From positions 48,136 through 112,135 of the forward strand of contig DHLX01000023.1 of NCBI GenBank assembly GCA_002405475.1: DNA of 64,000 nucleotides, given 5' to 3'. The translations under genes and the position numbers were made by a program. Source of the DNA: Burkholderiales bacterium UBA4657. GTDB taxonomy: Bacteria; Pseudomonadota; Gammaproteobacteria; Burkholderiales; Burkholderiaceae_E. This document shows positions 9,388 to 17,949 of this stretch, piece after piece (the first letter of the stretch is position 1; each line of letters opens with the position of its first letter). A model generated the notes under the pieces. It saw only the letters and a list, made by a program, of their open reading frames with translations. It was not told the DNA's origin and did not search any database.

Positions 9388-11465
9388 TGAATACGGTCTC
9401 CTCTAATCGTGCTTTTTTTAACCAGCTTAAAAAATACTACCTCTGGTACACAGGTGGGTTTGCCACTTTTGTCATCATTCTGGCGATACTCGAACAACTG
9501 GGGCTACCACGTGTCTGGATCGGCTACATCTTTCTGTTCGCTACGATAGCTTTGTATGCTGGTATCGGCATTATGAGCCGTACTGCTGATGTGGCGGAAT
9601 ACTACGTTGCCGGGCGACGGGTTCCAGCCTTGTTCAACGGCATGGCCACTGGGGCTGACTGGATGTCTGCAGCCTCGTTCATTGGTATGGCGGGTGGACT
9701 GTATTTGCAGGGTTTTGATGGGCTGGCTTTCATACTGGGCTGGACCGGCGGCTATTGCCTGGTGGCGTTTTTGCTTGCGCCTTATTTGCGTAAATTCGGA
9801 CAATTCACCATCCCCGACTTTTTGGGGGCACGTTATGGTGGCAATTTTGTACGTTTTCTGGGCGTAGTTGCCGCCATCATGTGTTCATTCGTGTATGTCG
9901 TGGCGCAGATTTATGGGGTCGGTATTATCACCTCACGCTTTACCGGGGTCGATTTCTCCATAGGGGTGTTCCTCGGTTTGGCCGGTATTCTGGTCTGCTC
10001 GTTCCTGGGTGGCATGCGTGCCGTGACCTGGACCCAGGTAGCACAGTACATCATCCTGATTGTTGCTTACCTGATCCCGGTGGTATGGCTGTCTATCAAG
10101 CACACCAGTATTCCGGTGCCACAGGTAGTTTATGGTCAGATACTGCAAAAAGTGACCGAGCGCGAAAAAGTGTTCAATGACGCCAATAGTGATCTGGGCA
10201 AGAAAGAGGCTGAGGTGCGCGCCGTTTTCAAACAGCGTGCTGATGCACTCGATGCCAGAATCAAGGCGCTGCCTCAATCGTGGGAACAGGGCAAAGCCGA
10301 TGCCGAGAAAAAACTGGCCGATTTACGCGCTGCCAATGCCGCGAGTACCGAAATAGCGGCGGCAGAAAAAGCCCTGAAAGACTATCCTGCGTCGGCAGAT
10401 GCAGCGAAAGCGGCCTGGACAACGCAACGAAATTCTTTGAATGCGCGCGCCGGTCCGGTACAACCCCATGGTACGCCGTTCCCGGCTAAAGATGAGAAGG
10501 CCAGTGATGTGAAGCGGCTCAATTTCATCACCCTGGTGCTATGCCTGATGATCGGTACGGCAGCCTTGCCGCATATATTGATGCGTTATTACACGACACC
10601 TTCAGTGCAAGAGGCGCGGCAATCGGTGTTCTGGTCCTTGTTCTGCATCTTCTTGCTGTATTTCAGCGCACCAGCGTTGGCGGTATTGGTCAAGTTTGAT
10701 ATCTATCACTTCCTGGTTGGAACTCAATTTACCGATCTTCCGGCCTGGGCGGCAGCCTGGTCCAAGGTGGATCCGACGTTGTTGAGAATAGATGACATCA
10801 ATAAAGATGGGATCGTACAGCTAGCTGAAATTACCCTGGGGCAGGACATTGTCGTCCTGGCAACGCCGGAAATTGCTGGTCTGCCTTACGTCATTTCGGG
10901 TCTGGTCGCGGCGGGTGGTTTGGCTGCCGCCTTGTCAACGGCCGATGGCCTGCTATTGACGATTGCCAATGCCCTATCGCACGACGTGTACTACAAAATG
11001 ATCGATCCGACTGCTTCGACACAGCGCCGCGTGACCATATCCAAGTTCCTGTTGCTGGGTGTAGCGATTGTTGCTGCCTACGTAACGTCGTTGAAGCCTG
11101 GGGACATTTTATTCCTGGTGGGGGCGGCGTTTTCACTGGCAGCGTCGGCATTCTTCCCGGCGCTGGTTTTGGGTGTGTTCTGGAAACGTGCGAATAAGCC
11201 CGGCGCTATAGCTGGTATGGTGGCGGGTCTGGGTATTTGCTGCTATTACATGGGTACGCGCTATCCGTTCTTCCAGAAAATGTTTGGTTTTAACCCAGCC
11301 GATTATCCGCTGTGGTTTGACATTCAGCCTATCTCGTCAGGTATTTTTGGGTTGAGCGTGGGTATCGTGGCATTAGTAGTAGTAAGCCTGTTAACCAAAG
11401 AGCCAGATCAGGAAACGCAAGAACTGGTGGAACATGTCCGTTACCCGAATCTGAAACAGGCCTAG
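9387..11465 (+). CDS. Sodium:solute symporter (VC_2705/ActP-like)
   Basis: A 692-residue SSS-family transporter with about 13 membrane segments. SSS signatures include AEYYVAGRRVPA.FNGMATGADWMSAASF and the later LAAALSTADGLLL.IANALSHD. Its position after acs and DUF4212 points to uptake of acetate or another short carboxylate; this is inferred. Odd feature: between helices lies a charged Ala/Lys/Glu-rich, coiled-coil-like insert at about residues 255-365 that would form a large soluble loop. A second soluble loop around residue 470 includes an EF-hand-like DINKDGIVQLAE segment. A terminator follows. Confidence 0.9.
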   Translation: MNTVSSNRAFFNQLKKYYLWYTGGFATFVIILAILEQLGLPRVWIGYIFLFATIALYAGIGIMSRTADVAEYYVAGRRVPALFNGMATGADWMSAASFIGMAGGLYLQGFDGLAFILGWTGGYCLVAFLLAPYLRKFGQFTIPDFLGARYGGNFVRFLGVVAAIMCSFVYVVAQIYGVGIITSRFTGVDFSIGVFLGLAGILVCSFLGGMRAVTWTQVAQYIILIVAYLIPVVWLSIKHTSIPVPQVVYGQILQKVTEREKVFNDANSDLGKKEAEVRAVFKQRADALDARIKALPQSWEQGKADAEKKLADLRAANAASTEIAAAEKALKDYPASADAAKAAWTTQRNSLNARAGPVQPHGTPFPAKDEKASDVKRLNFITLVLCLMIGTAALPHILMRYYTTPSVQEARQSVFWSLFCIFLLYFSAPALAVLVKFDIYHFLVGTQFTDLPAWAAAWSKVDPTLLRIDDINKDGIVQLAEITLGQDIVVLATPEIAGLPYVISGLVAAGGLAAALSTADGLLLTIANALSHDVYYKMIDPTASTQRRVTISKFLLLGVAIVAAYVTSLKPGDILFLVGAAFSLAASAFFPALVLGVFWKRANKPGAIAGMVAGLGICCYYMGTRYPFFQKMFGFNPADYPLWFDIQPISSGIFGLSVGIVALVVVSLLTKEPDQETQELVEHVRYPNLKQA

Positions 11466-11511
11466 CTATTCTGGTTTGTTCATAAGGCACATTAAAGTGT
11501 CAAGGAGACAG

Positions 11512-11542
11512 CCCGGCTTTGGTGACAAAGCCGGGTTTTTTT
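11512..11542 (+). terminator. Rho-independent terminator after the symporter operon
   Basis: A perfect 10-bp stem (CCCGGCTTTG paired with CAAAGCCGGG), a GTGA tetraloop and seven T. It ends the transcript of the acs-to-symporter cluster. Confidence 0.92.
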
Positions 11543-11577
11543 ATCCTGACAGAAAAAGGTATACTTTGCGCCTTTCA

Positions 11578-11668
11578 GGAGAGATGGATGAGCGGTTTAA
11601 GTCGCACGCCTGGAAAGCGTGTGTAGGTTAATAGCCTACCGCGGGTTCGAATCCCGCTCTCTCCGCCA
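11578..11668 (+). tRNA. tRNA-Ser (anticodon GGA)
   Basis: A class II tRNA with CCA encoded. The acceptor stem GGAGAGA pairs with TCTCTCC, the anticodon arm CACGC-CTGGAAA-GCGTG gives anticodon GGA (reads UCC/UCU), there is a long variable arm (TGTAGG...CCTAC), and the T arm is GCGGG-TTCGAAT-CCCGC. The discriminator G and CCA follow. Confidence 0.97.
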
Positions 11669-11675
11669 ATAAAAC

Positions 11676-11697
11676 AGCCCACGTAGTGGGCTTTTTT
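11676..11697 (+). terminator. Terminator after tRNA-Ser
   Basis: A 7-bp stem AGCCCAC/GTGGGCT with a 3-nt loop followed by a T run, seven bases after the tRNA CCA end. Confidence 0.85.
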
Positions 11698-11811
11698 ATT
11701 GGGCAGGAAGGGTGGGGGAGGAGCCGCAACGCGCCGAAGGCCGAGTCTGCGAACAGCGTAGCGTTGTGAGCAGGCGAGCAATCCCGTCCGGGCTGCACCG
11801 TAGTAATTCTT

Positions 11812-12426
11812 TTATGGTCTGCGTGTGAATATCTGCTCGACAAAGAGCTGCTCTGGCTGCGCCGGGTACTTGATATAGATGCGTAAAACATTGCGATTCA
11901 GATCTGAAATCTCGAACACGAATCGAAGCGCACGTTTGCGACCTGTTGGAGTTGGGCCGAAGCCAGCCTCTGTACTCTCACCACGCAACTCAAATTTTTG
12001 TGGAGAGCCCAAGGTATGACCTTGATACCACATTTGACCTGGCTCGAATGTGTCAATAGTCGACAACTCCCAACGTTCATCCAGATTGTTATAGCTGAGG
12101 GTCGCCAATCGGGTGGCAGGATTACCAGCAAATAGCCCTTGCAGCTCTTCACGAAGATAGCGTCCACCCAGAATGAATTCGCGCTTGGCAGTCAGATCCT
12201 TCGAGATAATGGGAGGCTGATCGGGAGCAGTAAAAACACGCATTTCTACGTTCCATTGCCCGACCAGTGGCTCCAGCCAACGATGGGCTTCTCCGGGCAA
12301 AGCGAGGCGAGCACTCGCTGGCAGGATGGGTGCCGATGTTGACCCAGGCTGAGCAATGGCCTGTGTAGTTGTAGCAATAAAAACTGTGGCATAAAGTACT
12401 GCTGTGATGAATCGAACTGTTTTCAT
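11812..12426 (-). CDS. Exported DUF1579-like protein
   Basis: A 204-residue protein starting at MKTVRFIT, preceded by an aagga ribosome site seven bases away; a longer frame upstream has no such support. Residues 1-26 are a Sec signal peptide ending around AIAQ. The mature part has the DUF1579 pattern: L.PLVGQWNVE.R, then REFILGGRYLREE, LSYNNLDERWE and a terminal FEISDL...RIYI region, a lipocalin-like beta fold expected in the periplasm. The ligand is unknown. It lies just downstream of a broken F420-reductase-like gene on the same strand. Confidence 0.72.
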   Translation of the reverse strand: MKTVRFITAVLYATVFIATTTQAIAQPGSTSAPILPASARLALPGEAHRWLEPLVGQWNVEMRVFTAPDQPPIISKDLTAKREFILGGRYLREELQGLFAGNPATRLATLSYNNLDERWELSTIDTFEPGQMWYQGHTLGSPQKFELRGESTEAGFGPTPTGRKRALRFVFEISDLNRNVLRIYIKYPAQPEQLFVEQIFTRRP

Positions 12427-12478
12427 GTGATGATCCTTCTTTGATTTGATCGGCTTGAAGTGACAATGAAGCTTTTTT

Positions 12479-13126
12479 CTACTTAGGTGCCAATGGTCGA
12501 GGGTCATTGGTCTTGTTATTAAAATCAAACTGGGTACGCAACGTAGCGGCGTTAGCACCGGAATTCCAAAAATCTGTGCCAACCTCAAATCGTGTGGCCT
12601 CATTCAGGGGCCCGACAATGACCGGTTAGAATCCCGCATCACGCACTAATTGAGCTGCCAGATTCAACGCTGCTTCGTTATCACTCGCCAGTGGTATACC
12701 GGGTGCATTCGGGCCTGTGCCTGTCGTGTTGCGCAGCTGCTGAAAGTAAACGGTATTGAAGGCTTTTACGACGACTGCGCCCGGCAGTTGTTGTGCTACC
12801 CACTGACCCGATCCAGTCCCTGCAGCTTCAATCTCGCGCGCCGCTTCTGGTTCACGCTGCGCAAAGGGGTTGGTGGCATCAAGCACTATCTTGCCCATCA
12901 GAGCTGTTCCGGCTGTGGCCGCGACATCTGGCGTAGCTCCGAGCGGCACGGCCAGCAACAGTACCTCTGCCCAGGAAACTGCCTCGGCTACTGTCTGGCT
13001 AAGCCCGTCGCGAATCTTTACACGCTCCGGATGACGGGTTCCGAACCGCACCTCGTGTCCCGAGCGTATCCAGATCGAACCCAGGGTAGCACCTATCATT
13101 CCTGCACCGATTACACCGATTCTCAT
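12479..13126 (-). pseudogene. F420-dependent NADP reductase-like gene broken by one in-frame stop
   Basis: The first 166 codons encode a Rossmann protein: MRIGVIGAGMIGATLG (dinucleotide loop), a RFGTRHPE phosphate-binding segment, and DATNPF and KAFNT motifs of the NADP-dependent F420-reductase-like family (COG2085). A TAA at 12626-12628 ends it at DAGF. Reading past this stop in the same frame continues the family consensus (PVIVGPLNEATRFEVGT...) for 48 more codons to a TAG at 12479-12481, giving the normal length of about 215 residues. A single substitution, for example GAA to TAA, would explain it. The truncated product lacks the C-terminal part, so it is probably inactive unless the stop is read through. 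It has an aaggaa ribosome site and is divergent from a LysR gene. Confidence 0.8.
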
Positions 13127-13149
13127 GGTCAGTTCCTTGAAGATTAACG

Positions 13150-13254
13150 CTAATTAGTAGTGATGGACTGGACAACATCCAAGATCGTAGTCTGAGCCTG
13201 GGCGCGATCAGTGCAGCCGATCGTGCCGGTAATCTCAATTATGGATTGATGCAT
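13150..13254 (-). CDS. Possible 34-residue small protein
   Basis: A short frame MHQSIIEITG... ending at ITTN, with a strong ribosome site (aggag six bases before ATG). It ends 23 bp before the broken reductase gene and would be the first cistron of that transcript, divergent from the LysR gene. No family is recognised. It could equally be a leader peptide or the remnant of a lost gene. Confidence 0.35.
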   Translation of the reverse strand: MHQSIIEITGTIGCTDRAQAQTTILDVVQSITTN

Positions 13255-13326
13255 GAGTCACTCCTGTGAACCAAAAATTTTGTAATAGTCAGGATTATCG
13301 GAGTTCAATTGCTGTACGATAAGTAT

Positions 13327-13343
13327 CAAATAAGGAATATTTG
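13327..13343. promoter_or_regulatory. Candidate LysR binding site between divergent genes
   Basis: Inverted repeat CAAATA-aggaa-TATTTG, A/T-rich, 14 bp upstream of the LysR ATG in the divergent intergenic region. LysR-type regulators commonly bind such interrupted dyads near their own promoter; assignment is by position and symmetry only. Confidence 0.35.
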
Positions 13344-13357
13344 TTTCAACTTTCATT

Positions 13358-14284
13358 ATGGATAAACTCAGCGCTCTGGAAATGCTGCTAAAAGCTGCCG
13401 AATCAGGCAGCTTCTCCGTGGCCGCACGGGAGTTGGGTCTGACACCCGCTGCAGTCAGCAAACAGGTCGGTAAGCTCGAGCGTAGCCTGGGTAAGGCCTT
13501 AGTCAGACGTAGCACGCGGCACATTGGATTAACCGATGCTGGACGTTTACTGCTGCAAACGATTGCGCCAGCACTGAATGTGGTACAGCAGGCCTTGTCT
13601 GAAATGCAGTCCAACGAGACAGCATACTCTGGCTCATTACGGGTCAGCATGGCACCGGGATTTGGTCGCAATTTTGTAATGCCAGTACTTGGTACCTGGC
13701 TTGCGCAACATCCATCGTTGAAATTTGATGGACATTTTGATAACCGACCAGTGAATCTGATTGCCCAGGGCTTCGATGTCGCAGTCTCGGGTGGACTAGA
13801 ACTGCCAGGGGGTCTGATCGCGCGTGAGTTAGCCCCGCTACACTTGGTGCTGGTGGCGACCCCAGTTTATTTAGCCAATTTTGGTGAGCCTGATACGCCT
13901 GGAGATCTTCACAAGCATATTCTTCTGGCGTTGCGCTCGCCTTCAACGGGCCGGCCGCGCCCCTGGCATCTGATCGGTGAGCACGACATACTATTCGAGC
14001 CACCTGCTCGCCACCTGCTCAACGATCCCGAGGCTCTGGCTATGGCGGCTGAACTGAGCTGGGGCATCGGTCTTGTGGGTCTGCCTCACGTACATAAGGC
14101 GCTGGCTACCGGCACCTTGCGCCGGGTATTGCCACGATACTGGGCAGATGCTGGCAGTATCCGTGTCTATCACGCGCATAACCGGTTGGTTCCGCCCAAG
14201 GTGAGAGATTTTGTGGATCTGTTAGTGGCGACCTCACGCTCTGAGGATTGGCATAAGGTTCTCAACGGACGATCAGTTCGTTAA
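13358..14284 (+). CDS. LysR-family transcriptional regulator
   Basis: A 308-residue protein with an N-terminal winged helix-turn-helix (MDKLSALEMLLKAAESGSFSVAARELGLTPAAVSKQVGKLE) and a C-terminal periplasmic-binding-protein-like effector domain (about residues 90-295). It is divergent from the broken reductase gene, the arrangement usual for a LysR gene and its target. The target now carries a nonsense codon, so the regulator may be left without its original output. The effector is unknown. Confidence 0.9.
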   Translation: MDKLSALEMLLKAAESGSFSVAARELGLTPAAVSKQVGKLERSLGKALVRRSTRHIGLTDAGRLLLQTIAPALNVVQQALSEMQSNETAYSGSLRVSMAPGFGRNFVMPVLGTWLAQHPSLKFDGHFDNRPVNLIAQGFDVAVSGGLELPGGLIARELAPLHLVLVATPVYLANFGEPDTPGDLHKHILLALRSPSTGRPRPWHLIGEHDILFEPPARHLLNDPEALAMAAELSWGIGLVGLPHVHKALATGTLRRVLPRYWADAGSIRVYHAHNRLVPPKVRDFVDLLVATSRSEDWHKVLNGRSVR

Positions 14285-14871
14285 AGTGTGGGTTCTAACC
14301 AGAAAAGACTCCAGTCTGATTTTGGGCATAAAAAGCCATATTGTCCCTACTAGGCGGACTTTTTAATTAACGGCGACGTGAGAAGTTTTCTATCGATGGG
14401 TGGTAGTGGCTTGCCCATTTTTTCGGTACCGTCATGTGTCGAAGTTCAAGACCTAAAAATTAGCGGCGGAGCAAGTAAGTGCGCAGTCATACGGGTTTAT
14501 TCATGCTGCTGACCCATGTGGTAACGATACCGCGCTTTCTTATATCTGAATAAAGCTGTCGTGCTGATCAAAAATTTGGTCGGAAAAAATCCATTCGAAT
14601 CGTTCAAGATGGATAGTGCCATACAGATAAGAACTACGATTATTTTTACTAATTTTCCAGAGATAACCGCGATTATGGATATTTGTCTGGGCCCGCTGGA
14701 TTTGCTCTGCGCTGGGTATTTGTAGCGATGGGGGGGCTGGTTTTAGCCTAGCTATTGCGGGGCAGACGTGCTCGCTGGTTCAATAGGAGTATGGCAATAA
14801 TTCTGACACTATCGGTTTTACTCGCCTGGAGGTGAGGATTGTTTTTCCAGGAAACTACTACGTTTTTACGC
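14285..14871. other. Gene-poor stretch after the LysR gene
   Basis: No convincing gene. A plus-strand open stretch of about 30 codons ending at 14749-14751 reads like the last membrane helix of a transporter (GFALRWVFVAMGGLVLA then stop), so it may be the remnant of a decayed permease. Stop codons close all three frames upstream of it. The rest is A/T-rich without clear signals. Confidence 0.3.
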
Positions 14872-15078
14872 CTACATTTGTACTTCCTCGTATTCGACAG
14901 CCTTGAATTCATGACATGAAGCCAGCGCTGCCGAGCCGTCATGAAAATGGTAAATCGTGACACCATTTTGAGCTGTTTCAAGTAAATCCGAGAGTTGTTC
15001 GGCGTAACGCAGAACTAGTGTCTGATCCAGAAACTCTAGTAGTCTTTGCAAATTTTGGGCAGTGTTTAATGTAGTCAT
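14872..15078 (-). CDS. Small hypothetical protein (68 residues)
   Basis: Starts MTTLNTAQNL with a ggag ribosome site seven bases upstream. The product is acidic and largely helical by composition (LQRLLEFLDQTLVLRYAEQLSDLLE), followed by a segment with YHFHDGSAAL. No family is recognised. The good ribosome site and protein-like composition favour a real gene in an otherwise gene-poor area, but length and isolation leave doubt. Confidence 0.45.
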   Translation of the reverse strand: MTTLNTAQNLQRLLEFLDQTLVLRYAEQLSDLLETAQNGVTIYHFHDGSAALASCHEFKAVEYEEVQM

Positions 15079-15473
15079 TTTTTGTCTCCAAGGCTATGCA
15101 GTCTAGTGATAACCATTAATAAATATGGCTTTGAATAGCACCATAGAAACCAGTCTTTTTTTTAAATGGTGTTCAATCAGATCAAGACCAATATCCAGGA
15201 GATGGGAAATGAATGAAAGGTTTTTGGCACATACTTCCTCAGTACATGATTATGCTTTTTTCCCCATCTGTAATTGATGGGTGTGGTGGGTTAGGTCTGG
15301 CGGCATAAACGGGTGAAACAGCAATATGGCACGATTTGGATTATGTTAGCGGTACGAAGGCAGGAATTTAGTGCAATTGCAGAGATGTGGTGTCTGTTAT
15401 GCGTTGCGAAGCATGCTATTGCGCTTTATGACGCGACAAGCTACCCGAAACACGGATCTGGAGTCTAGAAAGC
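15079..15473. other. Intergenic region upstream of xerD
   Basis: About 395 bp with no supported gene, A/T-rich near its left end. It must hold the promoters of xerD and of the small minus-strand gene, but I see no clear -35/-10 pair. Confidence 0.5.
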
Positions 15474-16373
15474 ATGACTGGTCTGGAAAAAATTGAGCCC
15501 TTGGCGGAAGATTTTTTGTCGTCATTATGGATAGAAGATGGACTGGCCAAAAATACGCTATCAGCCTATCGTGCCGATCTTGAGGCATTTATTCAATGGC
15601 TGAAAAAGAGTAACGTTGGATTGTTGTCGGTACAACAGAGCGATGTTTCTGCCTATTTGGCTGTCAGGCATGCAGCAAGCAAGGCTACTTCAGCCAATCG
15701 CCGTTTGACCGTACTCAGACGCTTCTATCGCTGGGCGCTGCGTGAACAACATATGCAGCATGACCCAACCGTCAATATTGAATCAGCGAAGCAGCCCTTG
15801 CGCTTTCCCAAAACCTTGAGCGAAGTGCAGGTTGAGGCTCTATTGGCGGCACCAGACGTGGCAACACCCTTGGGTCTACGTGATCGTGCCATGCTTGAAT
15901 TACTTTATGCTACTGGCCTGAGAGTATCGGAGCTGGTACAGATCCAGTGTTATGCAATCGGCTGGAACGAGGGTGTGTTGCGCGTCGTTGGCAAGGGCAA
16001 CAAGGAGCGACTGGTACCATTTGGTGAAGTGGCGCTCGACTGGCTCAGGCGCTATATGCACGAGTCTCGTACTGCATTATTAAAACGGCAAGTCTCGGAT
16101 GCCTTGTTCGTTACCGCACGGGGTGACGCCATGACGCGTCAAATGTTCTGGGTCTTGATTAAAAAGCACGCATTGTCTGCTGGCATTGGCATCCCACTAT
16201 CGCCGCATACCTTGCGTCATGCTTTCGCCACCCATCTGCTCAACCACGGTGCCGACTTGCGTGTAGTACAACTATTGTTAGGCCATGCCGACATAGGCAC
16301 CACCCAGATTTATACCCACGTGGCGCGTGAGCGCCTGAAGCAATTGCACGAAAGGCACCATCCGCGTGGTTAA
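15474..16373 (+). CDS. xerD: Tyrosine recombinase XerD
   Basis: A 299-residue site-specific recombinase that acts with XerC at dif to resolve chromosome dimers. The N-terminal SAM-like core-binding domain (residues 10-95) has GLAKNTLSAYRADLEAF. The catalytic set is visible: Arg in ATGLRVSEL (about 148), Lys in GKGNKERLVP, H..R in HTLRHAFATHLL (about 245/248), His in LGHADIGTT (about 271) and the nucleophile Tyr in QIYTHV (about 280). It appears to be the chromosomal housekeeping enzyme, not a phage integrase. It converges on the Rieske gene with a 4-bp overlap. Confidence 0.93.
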   Translation: MTGLEKIEPLAEDFLSSLWIEDGLAKNTLSAYRADLEAFIQWLKKSNVGLLSVQQSDVSAYLAVRHAASKATSANRRLTVLRRFYRWALREQHMQHDPTVNIESAKQPLRFPKTLSEVQVEALLAAPDVATPLGLRDRAMLELLYATGLRVSELVQIQCYAIGWNEGVLRVVGKGNKERLVPFGEVALDWLRRYMHESRTALLKRQVSDALFVTARGDAMTRQMFWVLIKKHALSAGIGIPLSPHTLRHAFATHLLNHGADLRVVQLLLGHADIGTTQIYTHVARERLKQLHERHHPRG

Positions 16374-17488
16374 GGGGCTAACTCTCGCCGCAAGTACTCG
16401 TGGAAGTGCTGCATGCCATCTTCAAACGGCGATTGGTAGGGGCCGACTTCAGAAACTCCGCGCCGGTACAATTGCAGACGACCGCGATCCATACGTTCTG
16501 CAATTTCGTCGTCCTCGACCGCAGTCTCCATGTAGGCGGCCTGTTCCGCTGCTATGAATTCAGGTTCGAAATCAACAATTTCTTCCGGGTAATAAAACTC
16601 GACCGTGTTCAGAGTCTTACCCGTGCCTTGCGGGAACAGGGTTGAAATACACAACACACCGGGATACCATTCCAGCATCATATTGGGGTATAGCGTCATC
16701 CAGATGGCACCCAATTCAGGCAGGGACTTGCCGCTATCGGCATACCATTGTTTGCAGACCTGATGCCAGCGTTCATACACTTTCGAGCCGGGTTTGCTCA
16801 AAGTATCTTTCAGCCCTACGGTTTGTACCGAGTAGTTGCTGCCGAATTCCCATTCCAGATTACCGCAATTGACAAACTGGCCCAGCCCAGGGTGGAACGG
16901 CACAACGTGGTAGTCTTCCAGATAGACCTCGATGAAGGTTTTCCAGTTGTAATGACATTCATGCCGCTCGATACGATGTAGTTTGTAGCCACTAAAATCG
17001 AAATACGGGGCAAACTTGCTTTGACTGACCTGATCCAGAAGCTGCCGGCTGCCGGCAGTATCTTCAAACAGCAGCCCATTCCATTGCGTCAAAGGAAATT
17101 TTTGCAGGTGTAGGCACGGTTTTTGTTCAAAATGGGGTGCGCCTACTAACTCGCCTTGCAGGTTGTAGGTCCAGCGATGCAGCGGGCAGACAATATTCTT
17201 TCCGGTGCTGCCGCGCCCCTCGAGCATAATGGCTTGACGGTGCCGACAAACGTTACTGATCAGTTCCACGCCATTTTCATTATGCACCAGCGCGCGGCCG
17301 CTATCTTCTTGTGGCAGGGCATAGTAGTCGCCGGACTCTGGCACCCATAATTCATGCCCGATATAACGCGGTCCTTGGGCGAACAGACGCTCCAGCTCAT
17401 GCTGATAGCGGTTTTGGTCGAAATACCAATCGACAGGTAACTGGCTCGCAGGGCGAGCGATTTGAACACGGCTGCCAATGTCTGACAT
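16370..17488 (-). CDS. Rieske-type ring-hydroxylating oxygenase alpha subunit-like protein
   Basis: A 372-residue protein with an N-terminal Rieske domain, C81-x-H83 and C101-x2-H104 ligating the [2Fe-2S] cluster, and a C-terminal catalytic domain with the mononuclear iron motif ED-YHVVPFHPGL (D..H....H). This makes it a Rieske oxygenase large subunit. The substrate is unknown, and no ferredoxin, reductase or beta-subunit gene is adjacent, so it must use partners from elsewhere. It is divergent from xseB and overlaps the xerD end by 4 bp. The aaaggg ribosome site supports the chosen ATG. Confidence 0.88.
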   Translation of the reverse strand: MSDIGSRVQIARPASQLPVDWYFDQNRYQHELERLFAQGPRYIGHELWVPESGDYYALPQEDSGRALVHNENGVELISNVCRHRQAIMLEGRGSTGKNIVCPLHRWTYNLQGELVGAPHFEQKPCLHLQKFPLTQWNGLLFEDTAGSRQLLDQVSQSKFAPYFDFSGYKLHRIERHECHYNWKTFIEVYLEDYHVVPFHPGLGQFVNCGNLEWEFGSNYSVQTVGLKDTLSKPGSKVYERWHQVCKQWYADSGKSLPELGAIWMTLYPNMMLEWYPGVLCISTLFPQGTGKTLNTVEFYYPEEIVDFEPEFIAAEQAAYMETAVEDDEIAERMDRGRLQLYRRGVSEVGPYQSPFEDGMQHFHEYLRRELAP

Positions 17489-17715
17489 GGCCCCAACCCT
17501 TTCCTGGAATTGAAGTCACAACAAAAATTAACGCCCCCGTAACTGCATTCGGAAACACCAACGAAACACGAAGCAACCAAACAGGGCAACCGGGCCGACA
17601 TACAACACCGACGGCCAAAGCGAAACGCGATTGTACCCAAAACCGGGTCGGTAGGGGGCGCGGATAGCCTACAATTCACCTAAATCTTGTAATGAATTGC
17701 AGCAAAGGAAATGGC

Positions 17716-17949
17716 ATGAGCAAGCGCCAGGCAGAAACCGCACCCGGGTTCGAGCAGGCTTTGACCGAACTGGAAAAAATTGTAACTTCGATGGAAAACC
17801 AGACGCTGCCGCTGGATCAGTCAGTAGCTGCTTACCAACGTGGGGCCGAACTGATCAAGGTCTGTCAGCAGCATCTGGCTATAGCCAGGGAGAAGCTGCA
17901 ACTTGTTGATGCCCTGGGTGAACTCAAGTCGGTGGATCTGGACAATTGA
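17716..17949 (+). CDS. xseB: Exodeoxyribonuclease VII small subunit
   Basis: A 77-residue protein from MSKRQAE, chosen because an aaagga ribosome site sits just upstream; a start eight codons earlier lacks one. Family motifs: FEQALTELEKIV..ME....PLD and AAYQRGAELIKVCQQ. The small subunit binds in several copies to the XseA large subunit for single-strand exonuclease activity. Its stop overlaps the TTG start of ispA (TTGA), the usual xseB-ispA-dxs arrangement. Confidence 0.92.
   Translation: MSKRQAETAPGFEQALTELEKIVTSMENQTLPLDQSVAAYQRGAELIKVCQQHLAIAREKLQLVDALGELKSVDLDN

Noticed and set aside
11575..11891. Minus-strand open frames across tRNA-Ser (GESGIRTRGR and LAERAGFEPAVGY)
   Set aside because: These are the well-known false proteins made by translating the reverse strand of a serine tRNA gene.
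13258..13671. Minus-strand frame antisense to the start of the LysR gene
   Set aside because: It overlaps the helix-turn-helix coding region of a clear LysR gene and has no ribosome site.
15474..16373. XerD as the integrase of the inserted segment
   Set aside because: It has the chromosomal XerD sequence pattern and lies about 29 kb from the repeats.
17311..17667. Plus-strand frame between the Rieske gene and xseB
   Set aside because: Mostly antisense to the Rieske gene; the non-overlapping part is biased in composition and not protein-like.
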